Part shown: positions 25,717 through 34,061 of the stretch, one piece after another
Layout of the letters: each line of letters begins with the position of its first letter
How positions within the stretch are numbered: the stretch's first letter is position 1
Origin: UBA1847 sp942492205
GTDB taxonomy: Bacteria > Pseudomonadota > Gammaproteobacteria > Steroidobacterales > Woeseiaceae
NCBI GenBank assembly: GCA_942492205.1
Contig: CALODT010000001.1
Span: forward strand, 496,001 to 560,000
DNA: 64,000 nt
Direction of reading: 5' to 3'
Notes under the pieces: model-generated
Told to the model about the DNA's origin: nothing
The model's database searches: none
Seen by the model: only the letters and a program-made list of their open reading frames with translations
Made by a program: the position numbers and the translations under genes

Positions 25717-26159
25717 TCGTCCACAACGTCGTCTAGGTCCGGTTCCGTTTCCTCGATCGTTTCGAGCAGGTTGATCGCCACGGCAACGAAGTCGGTATCC
25801 GTGATGATGCCAACCAGTTGTTCGCCGTCCATGACCGGCAGGCAGCCGATTTTGTGTTTTTCGATGAACAGTGCGGCGCTGCGCAGGCTTGCATGCACGT
25901 CTACGGTGGCGACATCCGTGACCATCGCGTCTCTGACAAGAATCTCATTGGCGTGAATGCGGTTCTTCGGGTCCCGCAGGAAGCTGTCGGTTGCAGCGAG
26001 CACGTTGGTCAGCGTTACGAGGCCGACCAGTTTATCGTCTTCGACAACCGGAATGTGGTGAATACGGTGGTCGTGCATCAACGTGCGCGCTATGGCGAGC
26101 GTGTCGGACGGCACAACCGTAATCAGGTTGGTACTCATGATGGCTTCGATGCTGAACAT
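25695..26159 (-). CDS. CBS-domain protein
   Basis: A 154-residue protein made of two CBS motifs (about residues 1-60 and 75-135: IMSTNLITVVPSDTL and AMVTDVATVDVHASL), followed by an acidic tail rich in aspartate. CBS pairs bind adenylates and regulate enzymes or transporters. The start ATG at 26159 follows AAGGA seven bases upstream, whereas the open frame runs 24 codons further. It overlaps the convergent AI-2E gene by 22 bases. Confidence 0.88.
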   Translation of the reverse strand: MFSIEAIMSTNLITVVPSDTLAIARTLMHDHRIHHIPVVEDDKLVGLVTLTNVLAATDSFLRDPKNRIHANEILVRDAMVTDVATVDVHASLRSAALFIEKHKIGCLPVMDGEQLVGIITDTDFVAVAINLLETIEETEPDLDDVVDDYDDVVA

Positions 26160-26271
26160 GGCCCCGTCCTTCTTCTTTTCACTAACTTTCAGTCTAGCCC
26201 GGGCGGCCGGGAACGCTATTGCTAGAAACACCTATGGGTGATGGCGAGGGACCAGCTTGAGCAGAATCGTT

Positions 26272-28032
26272 CTAACGTTTGAAAGCGGCGGCGAAGTCGG
26301 CCCAGCGCGGATCTTTTCGTGCGTCATCAAAATATTGCACGACGAACGCCCAGGGAGCGCCCGGATCATGTACATCGATACATGCCTGCAGCCATTCGAA
26401 CGTGCAGTCGAGGTCGCCGGCGTCGGCGCAAATTTCGGCAATCTGGTAGGAGTTGGGTGTGCCCCAGCGAGCAATGTAGTCGCCTAGCGCGGCCTGCCAC
26501 TGGCTGCTGCGCCCCTGCCGGCGGCCCAGGATCAGGATTTCGTACAGCTCCCGAGTCCAGTCAACCGTCTCGCTCGCCACATACATCGATGCGCGGTCAA
26601 GGTCGCCCTGCTGCATATAAACGCTCGCAATCCGGCCATTGACGCGAGCCGAGCCTGGCGACAGCTCGAGCACTCGATTGAAGTAGCTCAGCGCCTCTGC
26701 GGAATTTCCCGCAGCCGTGTGCACATCGCCCAGCTGTCGAATAGAGCTGATATCCAGGGGGTCGAGGTCAATGGCTTTTTCGTAGGCAGCGATCGCCCCG
26801 TCGAAGTCGCCCATGAAGAAATAGCTGTTGCCGAGCCAGCCCAGTGAGATTGGGTCGTTGGGGTTGAGTTCCACCGCTTTCTTGCTGAATTCCAGCGCGC
26901 CTGCCAGATCCCAGTCAGCGCCCTGTGCCACCATCGCCTGCGCGATATAGGCTTCTACGTTGCCCGGCTCAAGATCGATGGCTTTTGTCGCGTAGGCCCG
27001 CACGCGATCAAAGCCTGCCCTGAAATCTCCGCCGGAACTGCCGGCTATGCCGGCAACGCGGTTGTACTCGGTTACCGCGAGGCCGGTCCAGCCGCGCGCA
27101 AATTCCGGATCCAGTTCCGTCGCTTTCTGAAATGCGGCGAACGCCTTGTCCAGGTTTTCGCTGGTCAGGTAATTCAGAAAATAAACGCCTTTCAGCGCCT
27201 CGTTATAGGCTTCGATGTTGTCGGTGCCGCGGTCCGCGGTGACGGCATCATCGCCAAGGAGCGTCAGCTTCAGTGCGTCGACGACATTCGAGGCGATTTC
27301 ATCCTGTACCGCGAAAATGTCGGTAAGGTCGCGATCGTAGGTCTCGGACCAGAGGTGGTAACCGTTCTCCGCATCGACCAGCTGAGCCGTTATCCGTAGC
27401 CGCGTGCCTGACTTGCGCACGCTGCCCTCGAGTACGTTGGCGACGTTCAGCTGTTCGCCGATAATGCGCAGGTCCTCGTTCTGGCCCTTGAACTTGAATG
27501 ACGACGTGCGTCCCGCCACGTGCAGCCTGGGGATCTTCGCCAGCAGGTTCAGGAGTTCTTCCGCGAGCCCGTCGGAAAAATACTCGTTTTCCTTGTCGTC
27601 GCTCATATTGACGAACGGCAGTACAGCAATCGACGGCTTCACTTCGGCGATAGCCTGCTGGTCAGCCGCCGGCTGTTCGCCAAGCTGCAGCACGAACTTG
27701 TCGAGCAGCAGGAAGCCGACCGCGACAACGAGAATAATGATGGCGGTGCGATTGAGCTTGCCGCTGGTCTGCGCTGTGATCGACTTGCTTCGGTCCACAT
27801 CCTTGTCGCGCTTGATCCCCTCCGGCGTCATCTCGAACGCCCAGGCGAAGATCAGCGCAAACGGAAAGCCGATAATCACGAAGGCCGCCACGGCCGAAAT
27901 CAACCACTCCGGCAGTTTCAATGCCGGGAACATGACGTCGACGACCTGCATGGTCAGCCAGCCCGCGATAATGTAGACCAGCGCGACCTTGGCAACGTTG
28001 CGGCGTTGAATTTCCTGAAGAAACTGGCGCAT
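26272..28032 (-). CDS. membrane TPR protein with TolB-N/FlgO-like domain
   Basis: A 586-residue protein. The N-terminus has a conserved two-helix membrane domain (MRQFLQEIQRRNVAKVALVY, then a helix with GFPFALIFAWAFEMTPEGI) and a third helix near residue 110. A TolB-N/adenylate-cyclase-associated domain follows (IAVLPFVNMSDDKENEYFSDGL, about 140-260), then TPR repeats to the end. The architecture is common in Woeseia-like gammaproteobacteria. Its role is unknown; sensing or scaffolding at the membrane is likely. The ATG at 28032 is preferred over the open upstream codons. Confidence 0.82.
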   Translation of the reverse strand: MRQFLQEIQRRNVAKVALVYIIAGWLTMQVVDVMFPALKLPEWLISAVAAFVIIGFPFALIFAWAFEMTPEGIKRDKDVDRSKSITAQTSGKLNRTAIIILVVAVGFLLLDKFVLQLGEQPAADQQAIAEVKPSIAVLPFVNMSDDKENEYFSDGLAEELLNLLAKIPRLHVAGRTSSFKFKGQNEDLRIIGEQLNVANVLEGSVRKSGTRLRITAQLVDAENGYHLWSETYDRDLTDIFAVQDEIASNVVDALKLTLLGDDAVTADRGTDNIEAYNEALKGVYFLNYLTSENLDKAFAAFQKATELDPEFARGWTGLAVTEYNRVAGIAGSSGGDFRAGFDRVRAYATKAIDLEPGNVEAYIAQAMVAQGADWDLAGALEFSKKAVELNPNDPISLGWLGNSYFFMGDFDGAIAAYEKAIDLDPLDISSIRQLGDVHTAAGNSAEALSYFNRVLELSPGSARVNGRIASVYMQQGDLDRASMYVASETVDWTRELYEILILGRRQGRSSQWQAALGDYIARWGTPNSYQIAEICADAGDLDCTFEWLQACIDVHDPGAPWAFVVQYFDDARKDPRWADFAAAFKR

Positions 28033-28205
28033 ACGAGGATCCGACGAAAAAAGCTTACCAAGCTTAGCAGAGCGAGGGTTGCGCGGCACCGGCAATCCCC
28101 GAGACGAGACCGCGCGGCTTCTGCCGGCGCCGCCGCGCCATCCGGACTCGGATAGTACGAATGTGAAATACTGAGCAGATGCGGCCCAATACGGTCAGAA
28201 ACACC

Positions 28206-28970
28206 ATGAAGATTCGAAGCCTTTTTCCCTGCCTGCTGCTGGCATTCCCGGTACTCCCGGTATTGGCCAGCGATGAATGCTGTGACGCCACGCAGATCGT
28301 CCGCGACGCGGTCGACCACTGGCGCGGAATGTCCTCGTACACCGAGATGACAATGGTGATTCATCGTCCCGACTGGGAGCGCTCGATGACCATGCGCGCC
28401 TGGACCAAGGGCAACGATCAGTCGCTGGTTCGCGTCATCGAACCCAAGAAGGACCGCGGCAATGGCACGCTTACCGATGACGACAACATGTGGTCCTTCT
28501 CTCCGAAGGTGAACCGGGTGATCAAGATCCCGTCATCGATGATGGGGCAGAGCTGGATGGGCTCGGATTTCTCGAACAAGGACGTCGCGCGAGCAGACGA
28601 CATTATCGATGAGTACGACCACTCGATTCTGAATCGTGAAGAGATAGATGGAATAGTCGTCTATGACATCGAGTCGATACCGCATGAGGATGCGGCTGTC
28701 GTCTGGGGCAGAGAGGTGCTGAAGATACGGGACGATCACGTCGTTCTCGAACACGCTTTTTACGATCAGGATGGCGACCTGGTCAAGAAACTTGTATCGC
28801 TCGAAGTCGGCGAGATGGGTGGGCGGACTATCGCCAGGCGACAGCGCATGACGAAAACCGACAAACCCGACGAGTGGACGGAGATCAGCGTTAACGCGGT
28901 CGAATATGAGGTCGACCTGAAAGACAGCCTGTTTACGCTGTCGAACCTGCGTAACCCACGAAATAACTAG
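28206..28970 (+). CDS. LolA-like outer-membrane lipoprotein-sorting protein
   Basis: A 254-residue exported protein with a signal peptide (LFPCLLLAFPVLPVLAS) and a LolA/LolB-like fold: a short N-terminal helix region (VDHWRGMSSYTEMTM) then an open β-barrel (NGTLTDDDNMWSFSPKVNRVIKI, QSWMGSDFSNKD). The family carries acylated molecules between membranes through a hydrophobic cavity. It starts a five-gene run with two FtsX-type permeases, a LolD-like ATPase and an outer-membrane barrel, with the next gene 15 bases downstream. It is too divergent to be canonical LolA. Confidence 0.85.
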   Translation: MKIRSLFPCLLLAFPVLPVLASDECCDATQIVRDAVDHWRGMSSYTEMTMVIHRPDWERSMTMRAWTKGNDQSLVRVIEPKKDRGNGTLTDDDNMWSFSPKVNRVIKIPSSMMGQSWMGSDFSNKDVARADDIIDEYDHSILNREEIDGIVVYDIESIPHEDAAVVWGREVLKIRDDHVVLEHAFYDQDGDLVKKLVSLEVGEMGGRTIARRQRMTKTDKPDEWTEISVNAVEYEVDLKDSLFTLSNLRNPRNN

Positions 28971-28985
28971 GCAGGGATTCACTGA

Positions 28986-30215
28986 ATGAACATCGTTGTA
29001 CGCCTGGCCTGGCGCAACCTCTGGCGGCATCAGCGGCGCACCTGGCTGACCGTCGGCGCGATGGTGTTCTCGAACATACTGCTGGTGTTCATGATATCGA
29101 TGCAGTTCGGCATGTACGACCTGATGGTCGACAATACGCTGAAGGTCTTTACCGGGCACATGCAGGTCCAGGCGCCGGGCTACAAGGACGACCAGAAGAT
29201 GCGGCAAACGGTGCCCGACATCGTACCGCTGGCCGGACAGCTGCGAGCGAAGTTCCCGACAGAAAAAATAGCCGCGCGAGGCTGGGCATTCGCGCTGGCG
29301 TCGAGCGAGGAGCGAAGCTACGGGATTGGTATTTTCGGCGTGCAGCCCGAGTACGAGCCACAGGTGTCGAGTATCCCGGGGCTCGTGTCGGAGGGTCGGT
29401 ACCTGGTGCAGACCGACGCGCCAGAGATCGTTATAGGCGTTGTGCTCGCCCGCAACCTGCGCGTCGACGTCGGCGATGAGCTTACCTTGCTGGGCAGCGG
29501 CCGCGACGGTTCTTTCGCAGCTGCTGTCGTCACCGTCGTCGGCATTTTCGATAGCGGCGTGCCTGACGTCGACCGCAACATCGCGCAGATGCCGATCGCA
29601 GCCTTTCAGGATGTGTTCTTCATGGAGGGCGCCGGTCACCAGCTTGTCATCACGGCCCCGACGCTTGAAGACGCGGAACGGGTTCTTCCGGACATCAGCG
29701 CCGCGCTGCCGTCCGATGAAGGGCTCGTTCTGCACGACTGGGATGCCCTGCAGCCTGGCCTTAAACAGGCGATCAAGGCCGACATGAGCAGCGCGTTCTT
29801 CATGTACGGCATTCTCGTGATTCTCGTTGCTTTCAGCGTACTGAATACGCAGCTGATGTCGGTGCTCGAGCGAACCCACGAGTTCGGTATTGTCATGGCG
29901 CTGGGTTTGAAGCCTGGCCAGCTGGGACGACTGGTGATGCTCGAGACCGCCATGCTGGGCACTATTGGTCTTGTTCTCGGTGCAATCGGTGGCGTGATAG
30001 TGACGTCCTACTTCAGCGCTAACGGCCTGTCTATTCCCGGTATGGAAGAGATGGCCGCGAATTTCAATCTTCCGCCACGCGTCTACTTCCAGGCGACGCC
30101 CTGGACCATGGCCCTCGGGCCTCTTGTGGTATTTGTCTTCACACTGCTGGCCGCGGTTTACCCCGCGTTGCGGCTGCACAAGCTGCATCCGGTTGAAGCC
30201 ATGAGGGTGAACTGA
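28986..30215 (+). CDS. FtsX/LolC-type ABC permease
   Basis: A 409-residue permease with four helices: one at the N-terminus (VGAMVFSNILLVFMISMQFG), a large periplasmic domain of about 220 residues, and three at the C-terminus. It has the FtsX-type coupling segment FGIVMALGLKPGQLGRL. It resembles LolC/LolE and MacB-like permeases that extract molecules from the inner membrane. The stop overlaps the next permease start by one base (TGATG at 30213-30217). The two permeases are probably a heterodimer driven by the ATPase downstream. Confidence 0.88.
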   Translation: MNIVVRLAWRNLWRHQRRTWLTVGAMVFSNILLVFMISMQFGMYDLMVDNTLKVFTGHMQVQAPGYKDDQKMRQTVPDIVPLAGQLRAKFPTEKIAARGWAFALASSEERSYGIGIFGVQPEYEPQVSSIPGLVSEGRYLVQTDAPEIVIGVVLARNLRVDVGDELTLLGSGRDGSFAAAVVTVVGIFDSGVPDVDRNIAQMPIAAFQDVFFMEGAGHQLVITAPTLEDAERVLPDISAALPSDEGLVLHDWDALQPGLKQAIKADMSSAFFMYGILVILVAFSVLNTQLMSVLERTHEFGIVMALGLKPGQLGRLVMLETAMLGTIGLVLGAIGGVIVTSYFSANGLSIPGMEEMAANFNLPPRVYFQATPWTMALGPLVVFVFTLLAAVYPALRLHKLHPVEAMRVN

Positions 30216-31447
30216 TGCGCATGCTGCCGGTCCTGACACGACTCGCCTGGCGCTACCTGTGGCGCAACCACCGGCGCACCATCATCATGGTGAGTGCAGT
30301 CTCGGTTGGCGTGTGGTCCATGATCTTCATGACGGCACTGTCGCGCGGCATGGTGGACCAGGTTATCGAAGACGGCGTTGCCGCTTTGCCGGGTCATGTG
30401 CAGGTCCATAACCCCCGATTTCTTGATGACCCGAGTGTTGTGAACCGTATCCTGATTGGCGACGCCGAACTGTCGAGGACTTTCAGTTCGACAGATTTCA
30501 AGGCGTGGGCGAGCCGCGTCAGGGTGCCCGCGGTGATTGCCAGCGAATACGAGTCGCGTGGCGTGACCCTGTTGGGCATCGATCCGCTCGCCGAGCAGGC
30601 GTTTGGCTATATCGCGTATGACGAAGTAGACGGCCGCTTCCTCGAGGGTATCGATGACAGCGGTATCGTCATCGGCCGCAAGCTCGCTGACAAGCTGGAG
30701 ACGAGGGTTGGCAAGCGTGTCGTACTGATGAGCCAGGATCCGGACAATGAAATCGCGGATCGCGGCTTTCGAGTCGTGGGGCTGTTCGAGACTGACATAC
30801 CGGCGTTTGATGAGAGCAACGTATTCGTCGGCAAGAGGACCGCGCAGAAGATGCTGCGCATTGGCGATACCACGACCGAAATCGTATTTCTCGGCGATAA
30901 CTACCGCGATGTCGAACCAACCTATGACAAGGTGGTCGCGAAAATCGATGGCTTGCTCGACGTCAGCCGCTGGAACGAGATCGCAAGCTACCTGGGCTCG
31001 ATGCTCAAGGTGATGGACGGCTTCGTATTTATCTTCATGGTGGTCATCTTCCTGGCACTGTCGTTTGGGCTGGTGAACACGCTGGTCATGGCGGTGTTTG
31101 AACGTGTGCGCGAAATCGGCCTGATGCTCGCGCTCGGCATGAAACCGTCAAACATACTCGGTCAGATCATTATTGAGTCGATGCTGCTGCTGCTGGTTGG
31201 TCTTGCCGTCGGTAACCTGCTTGCCGTTGCGACCATTCAGCCCCTGCGTGGCGGCATCGATATTTCGATGGTCGCCGAGGGCATGGAGATGATGGGCGCA
31301 GCGAGCGTGCTGTATCCGAGGCTCTACTTGAGCGACATGATTCTCGCAAACGGCATCGTGCTGTTTCTTGGTTTTCTCGCGAGCCTGTCCCCGGCCTGGC
31401 GCGCGTCGCGTTATGAGCCGGTCGAAGCAATCACAAAGGTGGGATGA
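30215..31447 (+). CDS. FtsX/LolE-type ABC permease, second subunit
   Basis: A 410-residue paralogue of the upstream permease with the same plan: an N-terminal helix (RTIIMVSAVSVGVWSMIFMT), a periplasmic domain and three C-terminal helices with VREIGLMLALGMKPSNILGQ as the coupling segment. The start overlaps the upstream stop by one base, and its own stop overlaps the ATPase start by four (ATGA at 31444). The two related but non-identical permeases argue for an asymmetric LolCE-like complex. Confidence 0.88.
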   Translation: MRMLPVLTRLAWRYLWRNHRRTIIMVSAVSVGVWSMIFMTALSRGMVDQVIEDGVAALPGHVQVHNPRFLDDPSVVNRILIGDAELSRTFSSTDFKAWASRVRVPAVIASEYESRGVTLLGIDPLAEQAFGYIAYDEVDGRFLEGIDDSGIVIGRKLADKLETRVGKRVVLMSQDPDNEIADRGFRVVGLFETDIPAFDESNVFVGKRTAQKMLRIGDTTTEIVFLGDNYRDVEPTYDKVVAKIDGLLDVSRWNEIASYLGSMLKVMDGFVFIFMVVIFLALSFGLVNTLVMAVFERVREIGLMLALGMKPSNILGQIIIESMLLLLVGLAVGNLLAVATIQPLRGGIDISMVAEGMEMMGAASVLYPRLYLSDMILANGIVLFLGFLASLSPAWRASRYEPVEAITKVG

Positions 31448-32139
31448 TGACGGCGGTACGTTGTGTAGATCTTTGCAAGACCTATCTGCAGGGTGATCAG
31501 GCAATCAAGGCGCTTGATCACGTCAGCATCGACATCGAGGAAGGCGGTTTCGTCTGCCTGTCCGCACCATCCGGCGGCGGCAAGACGACCTTGCTGAACG
31601 CTATCGGCGGGCTTGATATGCCCGACAGCGGCGAGGTCTGGATTGCCGACCGACGCATAGACCAGATGAGCAAGGGCGAGCTCGCGGAACTGAGACTGTC
31701 CAGCATTGGTTTCGTGTTCCAGGCGTATAACCTGATCCCGGTCCTTACGGCGAGGGAGAACATCGAGTTCGTGATGCAGGTGCAGGGCGTGGCGGCGAAA
31801 CAGCGAGCCGAGAAATCACTGGCGATACTCGAGGAAGTCGGCTTGAACGGCCTGCAGGATCGGCGACCGGCGGAGATGTCCGGTGGCCAGCAGCAGCGTG
31901 TTGCCGTTGCCAGGGCAATCGTGTCGCGACCCGCGCTGGTGCTCGCGGACGAGCCCACGGCAAACCTCGACTCAAAGACCTCCGATGGGCTCATGGAGCT
32001 GTTTACCGAGCTCAATGAGCATCACAACACGACCTTTGTCATTGCAACCCATGACCAGCGCGTCATGGCTTACGCGAAACGCCTGGTCCGGATGCTGGAC
32101 GGCCGCATCGTCGATGACATCAAGCAGAATGCGGCATAG
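31444..32139 (+). CDS. LolD-like ABC ATPase
   Basis: A 231-residue ATPase of the LolD/MacB group. Walker A is APSGGGKTT at residues 41-49, the signature is MSGGQQQRVAVARAI near 141, Walker B is ALVLADEPTANLDSKT near 161, and the switch histidine is in VIATHDQRVM. The serine-triple-glycine Walker A differs slightly from the usual GxSGSGKST. It powers the two permeases just upstream. The outer-membrane protein gene begins inside its last codons (ATG at 32129, 11-base overlap). Confidence 0.9.
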   Translation: MMTAVRCVDLCKTYLQGDQAIKALDHVSIDIEEGGFVCLSAPSGGGKTTLLNAIGGLDMPDSGEVWIADRRIDQMSKGELAELRLSSIGFVFQAYNLIPVLTARENIEFVMQVQGVAAKQRAEKSLAILEEVGLNGLQDRRPAEMSGGQQQRVAVARAIVSRPALVLADEPTANLDSKTSDGLMELFTELNEHHNTTFVIATHDQRVMAYAKRLVRMLDGRIVDDIKQNAA

Positions 32140-33385
32140 CTACGCATTTGCCGTGCTGCTGTTTTCCGCGGCGATTCTTGCGGACGACAACACGACAGAG
32201 TTCGGCGGCCACACGAAGTTCGCCGTAACGAGCCAGGCCTATCCGGACCAGAGCCTGTTTCGGGACCTTGTCGGCAGTAACGCGCTGGATCTCGATGGTG
32301 ACCTGCGCCTGAACGTCAAAGCCGATGCCGGTCGCTGGTCTTTCGTCGCCGATTATCAGTTGCTCGCGCTAAACGGAGATAGCGTTGAGCTGGGTCGCGT
32401 CATACCCGGCGGTACGGACATCTTCTTTCCCGGCCTGCCGAGCGACGAGCGTCGCCTGTTCAACCTGACCGACCGCATCGAAGATGATGGCAAGACCGCC
32501 ATACTGCATCGCCTTGATCGTTTTTCCATCGGCTATACGAGCGAAAAAGCGGTCGTACGATTCGGCCGGCAGGCGCTGTCCTGGGGAAACGGTCTGTTCT
32601 ACGCACCGATGGACCTGGTCAATCCATTCGACCCGGCGGCAGTGGACACCGAATACAAGGCCGGCGACGACATGCTCTATCTGCAGTACCTGCGAGATAA
32701 CGGCCATGATGTGCAGGGAGCCTACGTCGTGCGCCGCGACCGGCAGACGGGTGACGTACAGTCCGACCAGGCGACAGCGGCGATCAAGTACCATGGCTTT
32801 CTCGGCGAAGCGGAATACGATGTGCTGCTTGCGGAACATTACGGCGACACGGTATTCGGAATAGGTGTCGGCAAAAGCATCGGTGGCGCCGTTTGGCGTG
32901 GTGACGTTGTTGCTACCCGGGACGGTGACGACGCCACTGTGCAGCTGGTGACAAATCTCACTTACTCCTGGAACTGGTTCGACCGCAACATGAGCGGTGC
33001 CATCGAGTACTTCTACAACGGCTTCGGGCAGCGCTCGGCGTCCTACGATCCACTCAGTATTGCGGGCAATCCGGCGCTCGTCGAGCGGCTTACACGCGGC
33101 GAGCTTTTCTCCATCGGTCGACACTATGTTGCGGGTAGCGTGATGATCGAAATGACCCCGCTATGGGGGCTCACGCCGACCGTACTGGCAAACGTCTCGG
33201 ACCCGAGCGGGCTGTTCCAGCTGGTGTCGAACTACAGCCTGTCCGACAACATGACGCTGCTGGGCAGTATCAACGTACCGCTTGGACCGAAAGGCACGGA
33301 GTTTGGCGGCATCGCCGCGGGTCAGCCCGATCGTTACCTGTCAGGGGGCGCCGGCTTGTTCGCGCAGATCGCCTGGTACTTCTAG
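32129..33385 (+). CDS. outer-membrane β-barrel protein of the Lol-like operon
   Basis: A 418-residue exported protein. The signal peptide is MRHSYAFAVLLFSAAILAD, and the mature part has alternating hydrophobic strands typical of a β-barrel, closing with the aromatic terminus AQIAWYF as in BAM substrates. Segments such as VVRFGRQALSWGNGLFYAPMD and VDTEYKAGDDMLYLQYLR resemble DUF1302-like barrels, but I do not assign a named family. The ATG overlaps the ATPase by 11 bases, which makes the operon complete from inner membrane to outer membrane. The longer open frame upstream is a shadow of the ATPase gene. Confidence 0.82.
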   Translation: MRHSYAFAVLLFSAAILADDNTTEFGGHTKFAVTSQAYPDQSLFRDLVGSNALDLDGDLRLNVKADAGRWSFVADYQLLALNGDSVELGRVIPGGTDIFFPGLPSDERRLFNLTDRIEDDGKTAILHRLDRFSIGYTSEKAVVRFGRQALSWGNGLFYAPMDLVNPFDPAAVDTEYKAGDDMLYLQYLRDNGHDVQGAYVVRRDRQTGDVQSDQATAAIKYHGFLGEAEYDVLLAEHYGDTVFGIGVGKSIGGAVWRGDVVATRDGDDATVQLVTNLTYSWNWFDRNMSGAIEYFYNGFGQRSASYDPLSIAGNPALVERLTRGELFSIGRHYVAGSVMIEMTPLWGLTPTVLANVSDPSGLFQLVSNYSLSDNMTLLGSINVPLGPKGTEFGGIAAGQPDRYLSGGAGLFAQIAWYF

Positions 33386-33936
33386 CCCGCTTTAAGGGCA
33401 GCGAGCAGTCGCCGAAAGCCGGCTTCGATCTCGAGTTCAAACACAGGATCCTTAATATGGTCGAACGCTTCGACATCGAACTCCTGTGGATCGGCATCGA
33501 TCATCTTATCGATGCGCTCGAATAGATCGCGCTCTTCCCATGCCATGTGCTTTCGCAGGCGGTCGATGTAGCTCGAGGTGTCCTCGATAAATTTCTCTCG
33601 CCTCACCGCGGCGCCCGCGTTGATCGCCTCCACGTCATCGCGCAGCGCCGAGCCCAATGTCGCGATATCGCGGTGATCGCCAGGGACATCCTCCAGGCCG
33701 TCGGCAAGGTCCGGCCGTTTCTTTTGCAGCTCGGCATAGACGATATCCTCTTTGGGATGGTGAACCGCATCCGGATAGACCGTCATGTAGCGCATGATCT
33801 CGTCGACCATCTCGAAATCAGGGTCGCCTCCGGCCGAGGCCTGCTCGACCGCGTCTTCAAGCAGGTTAAGAACAATAGACATGTTGCGGTGGTCTTCCCG
33901 CAACTCCTTCATCATCGTTCTGGCTTCAGACCGCAT
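33382..33936 (-). CDS. hemerythrin-domain protein
   Basis: A 184-residue protein with a hemerythrin HHE four-helix bundle. Candidate di-iron ligands are DHRN, HHPKED, DHRD and HMAWEERDLFE. Such proteins bind O2 or NO, or protect iron-sulfur centres. The ATG at 33936 is preceded by GGGAG five bases upstream; upstream ATGs (33966, 33984) lack such a site. Its end overlaps the convergent barrel gene by four bases. It lies downstream of the Na/Pi symporter gene on the same strand. Confidence 0.9.
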   Translation of the reverse strand: MRSEARTMMKELREDHRNMSIVLNLLEDAVEQASAGGDPDFEMVDEIMRYMTVYPDAVHHPKEDIVYAELQKKRPDLADGLEDVPGDHRDIATLGSALRDDVEAINAGAAVRREKFIEDTSSYIDRLRKHMAWEERDLFERIDKMIDADPQEFDVEAFDHIKDPVFELEIEAGFRRLLAALKAG

Positions 33937-34061
33937 CTCGACTCCCTCAGGCTTGCTCTGGTCCATACTGGCGAAAGGTAACACAGCGAACTATTCGCAT
34001 TATCACCTACCACAGCCCCGCCCGCGATGGCGCGGCAGGCATGCGTTTGCGCGTGCACCGC

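Noticed and set aside
28533..30239. Long minus-strand frame (568 codons) opposite the LolA-like and permease genes
   Set aside because: It is a high-GC shadow with no ribosome site, no recognisable domain and an arginine/histidine-heavy composition; the plus-strand genes carry clear motifs.
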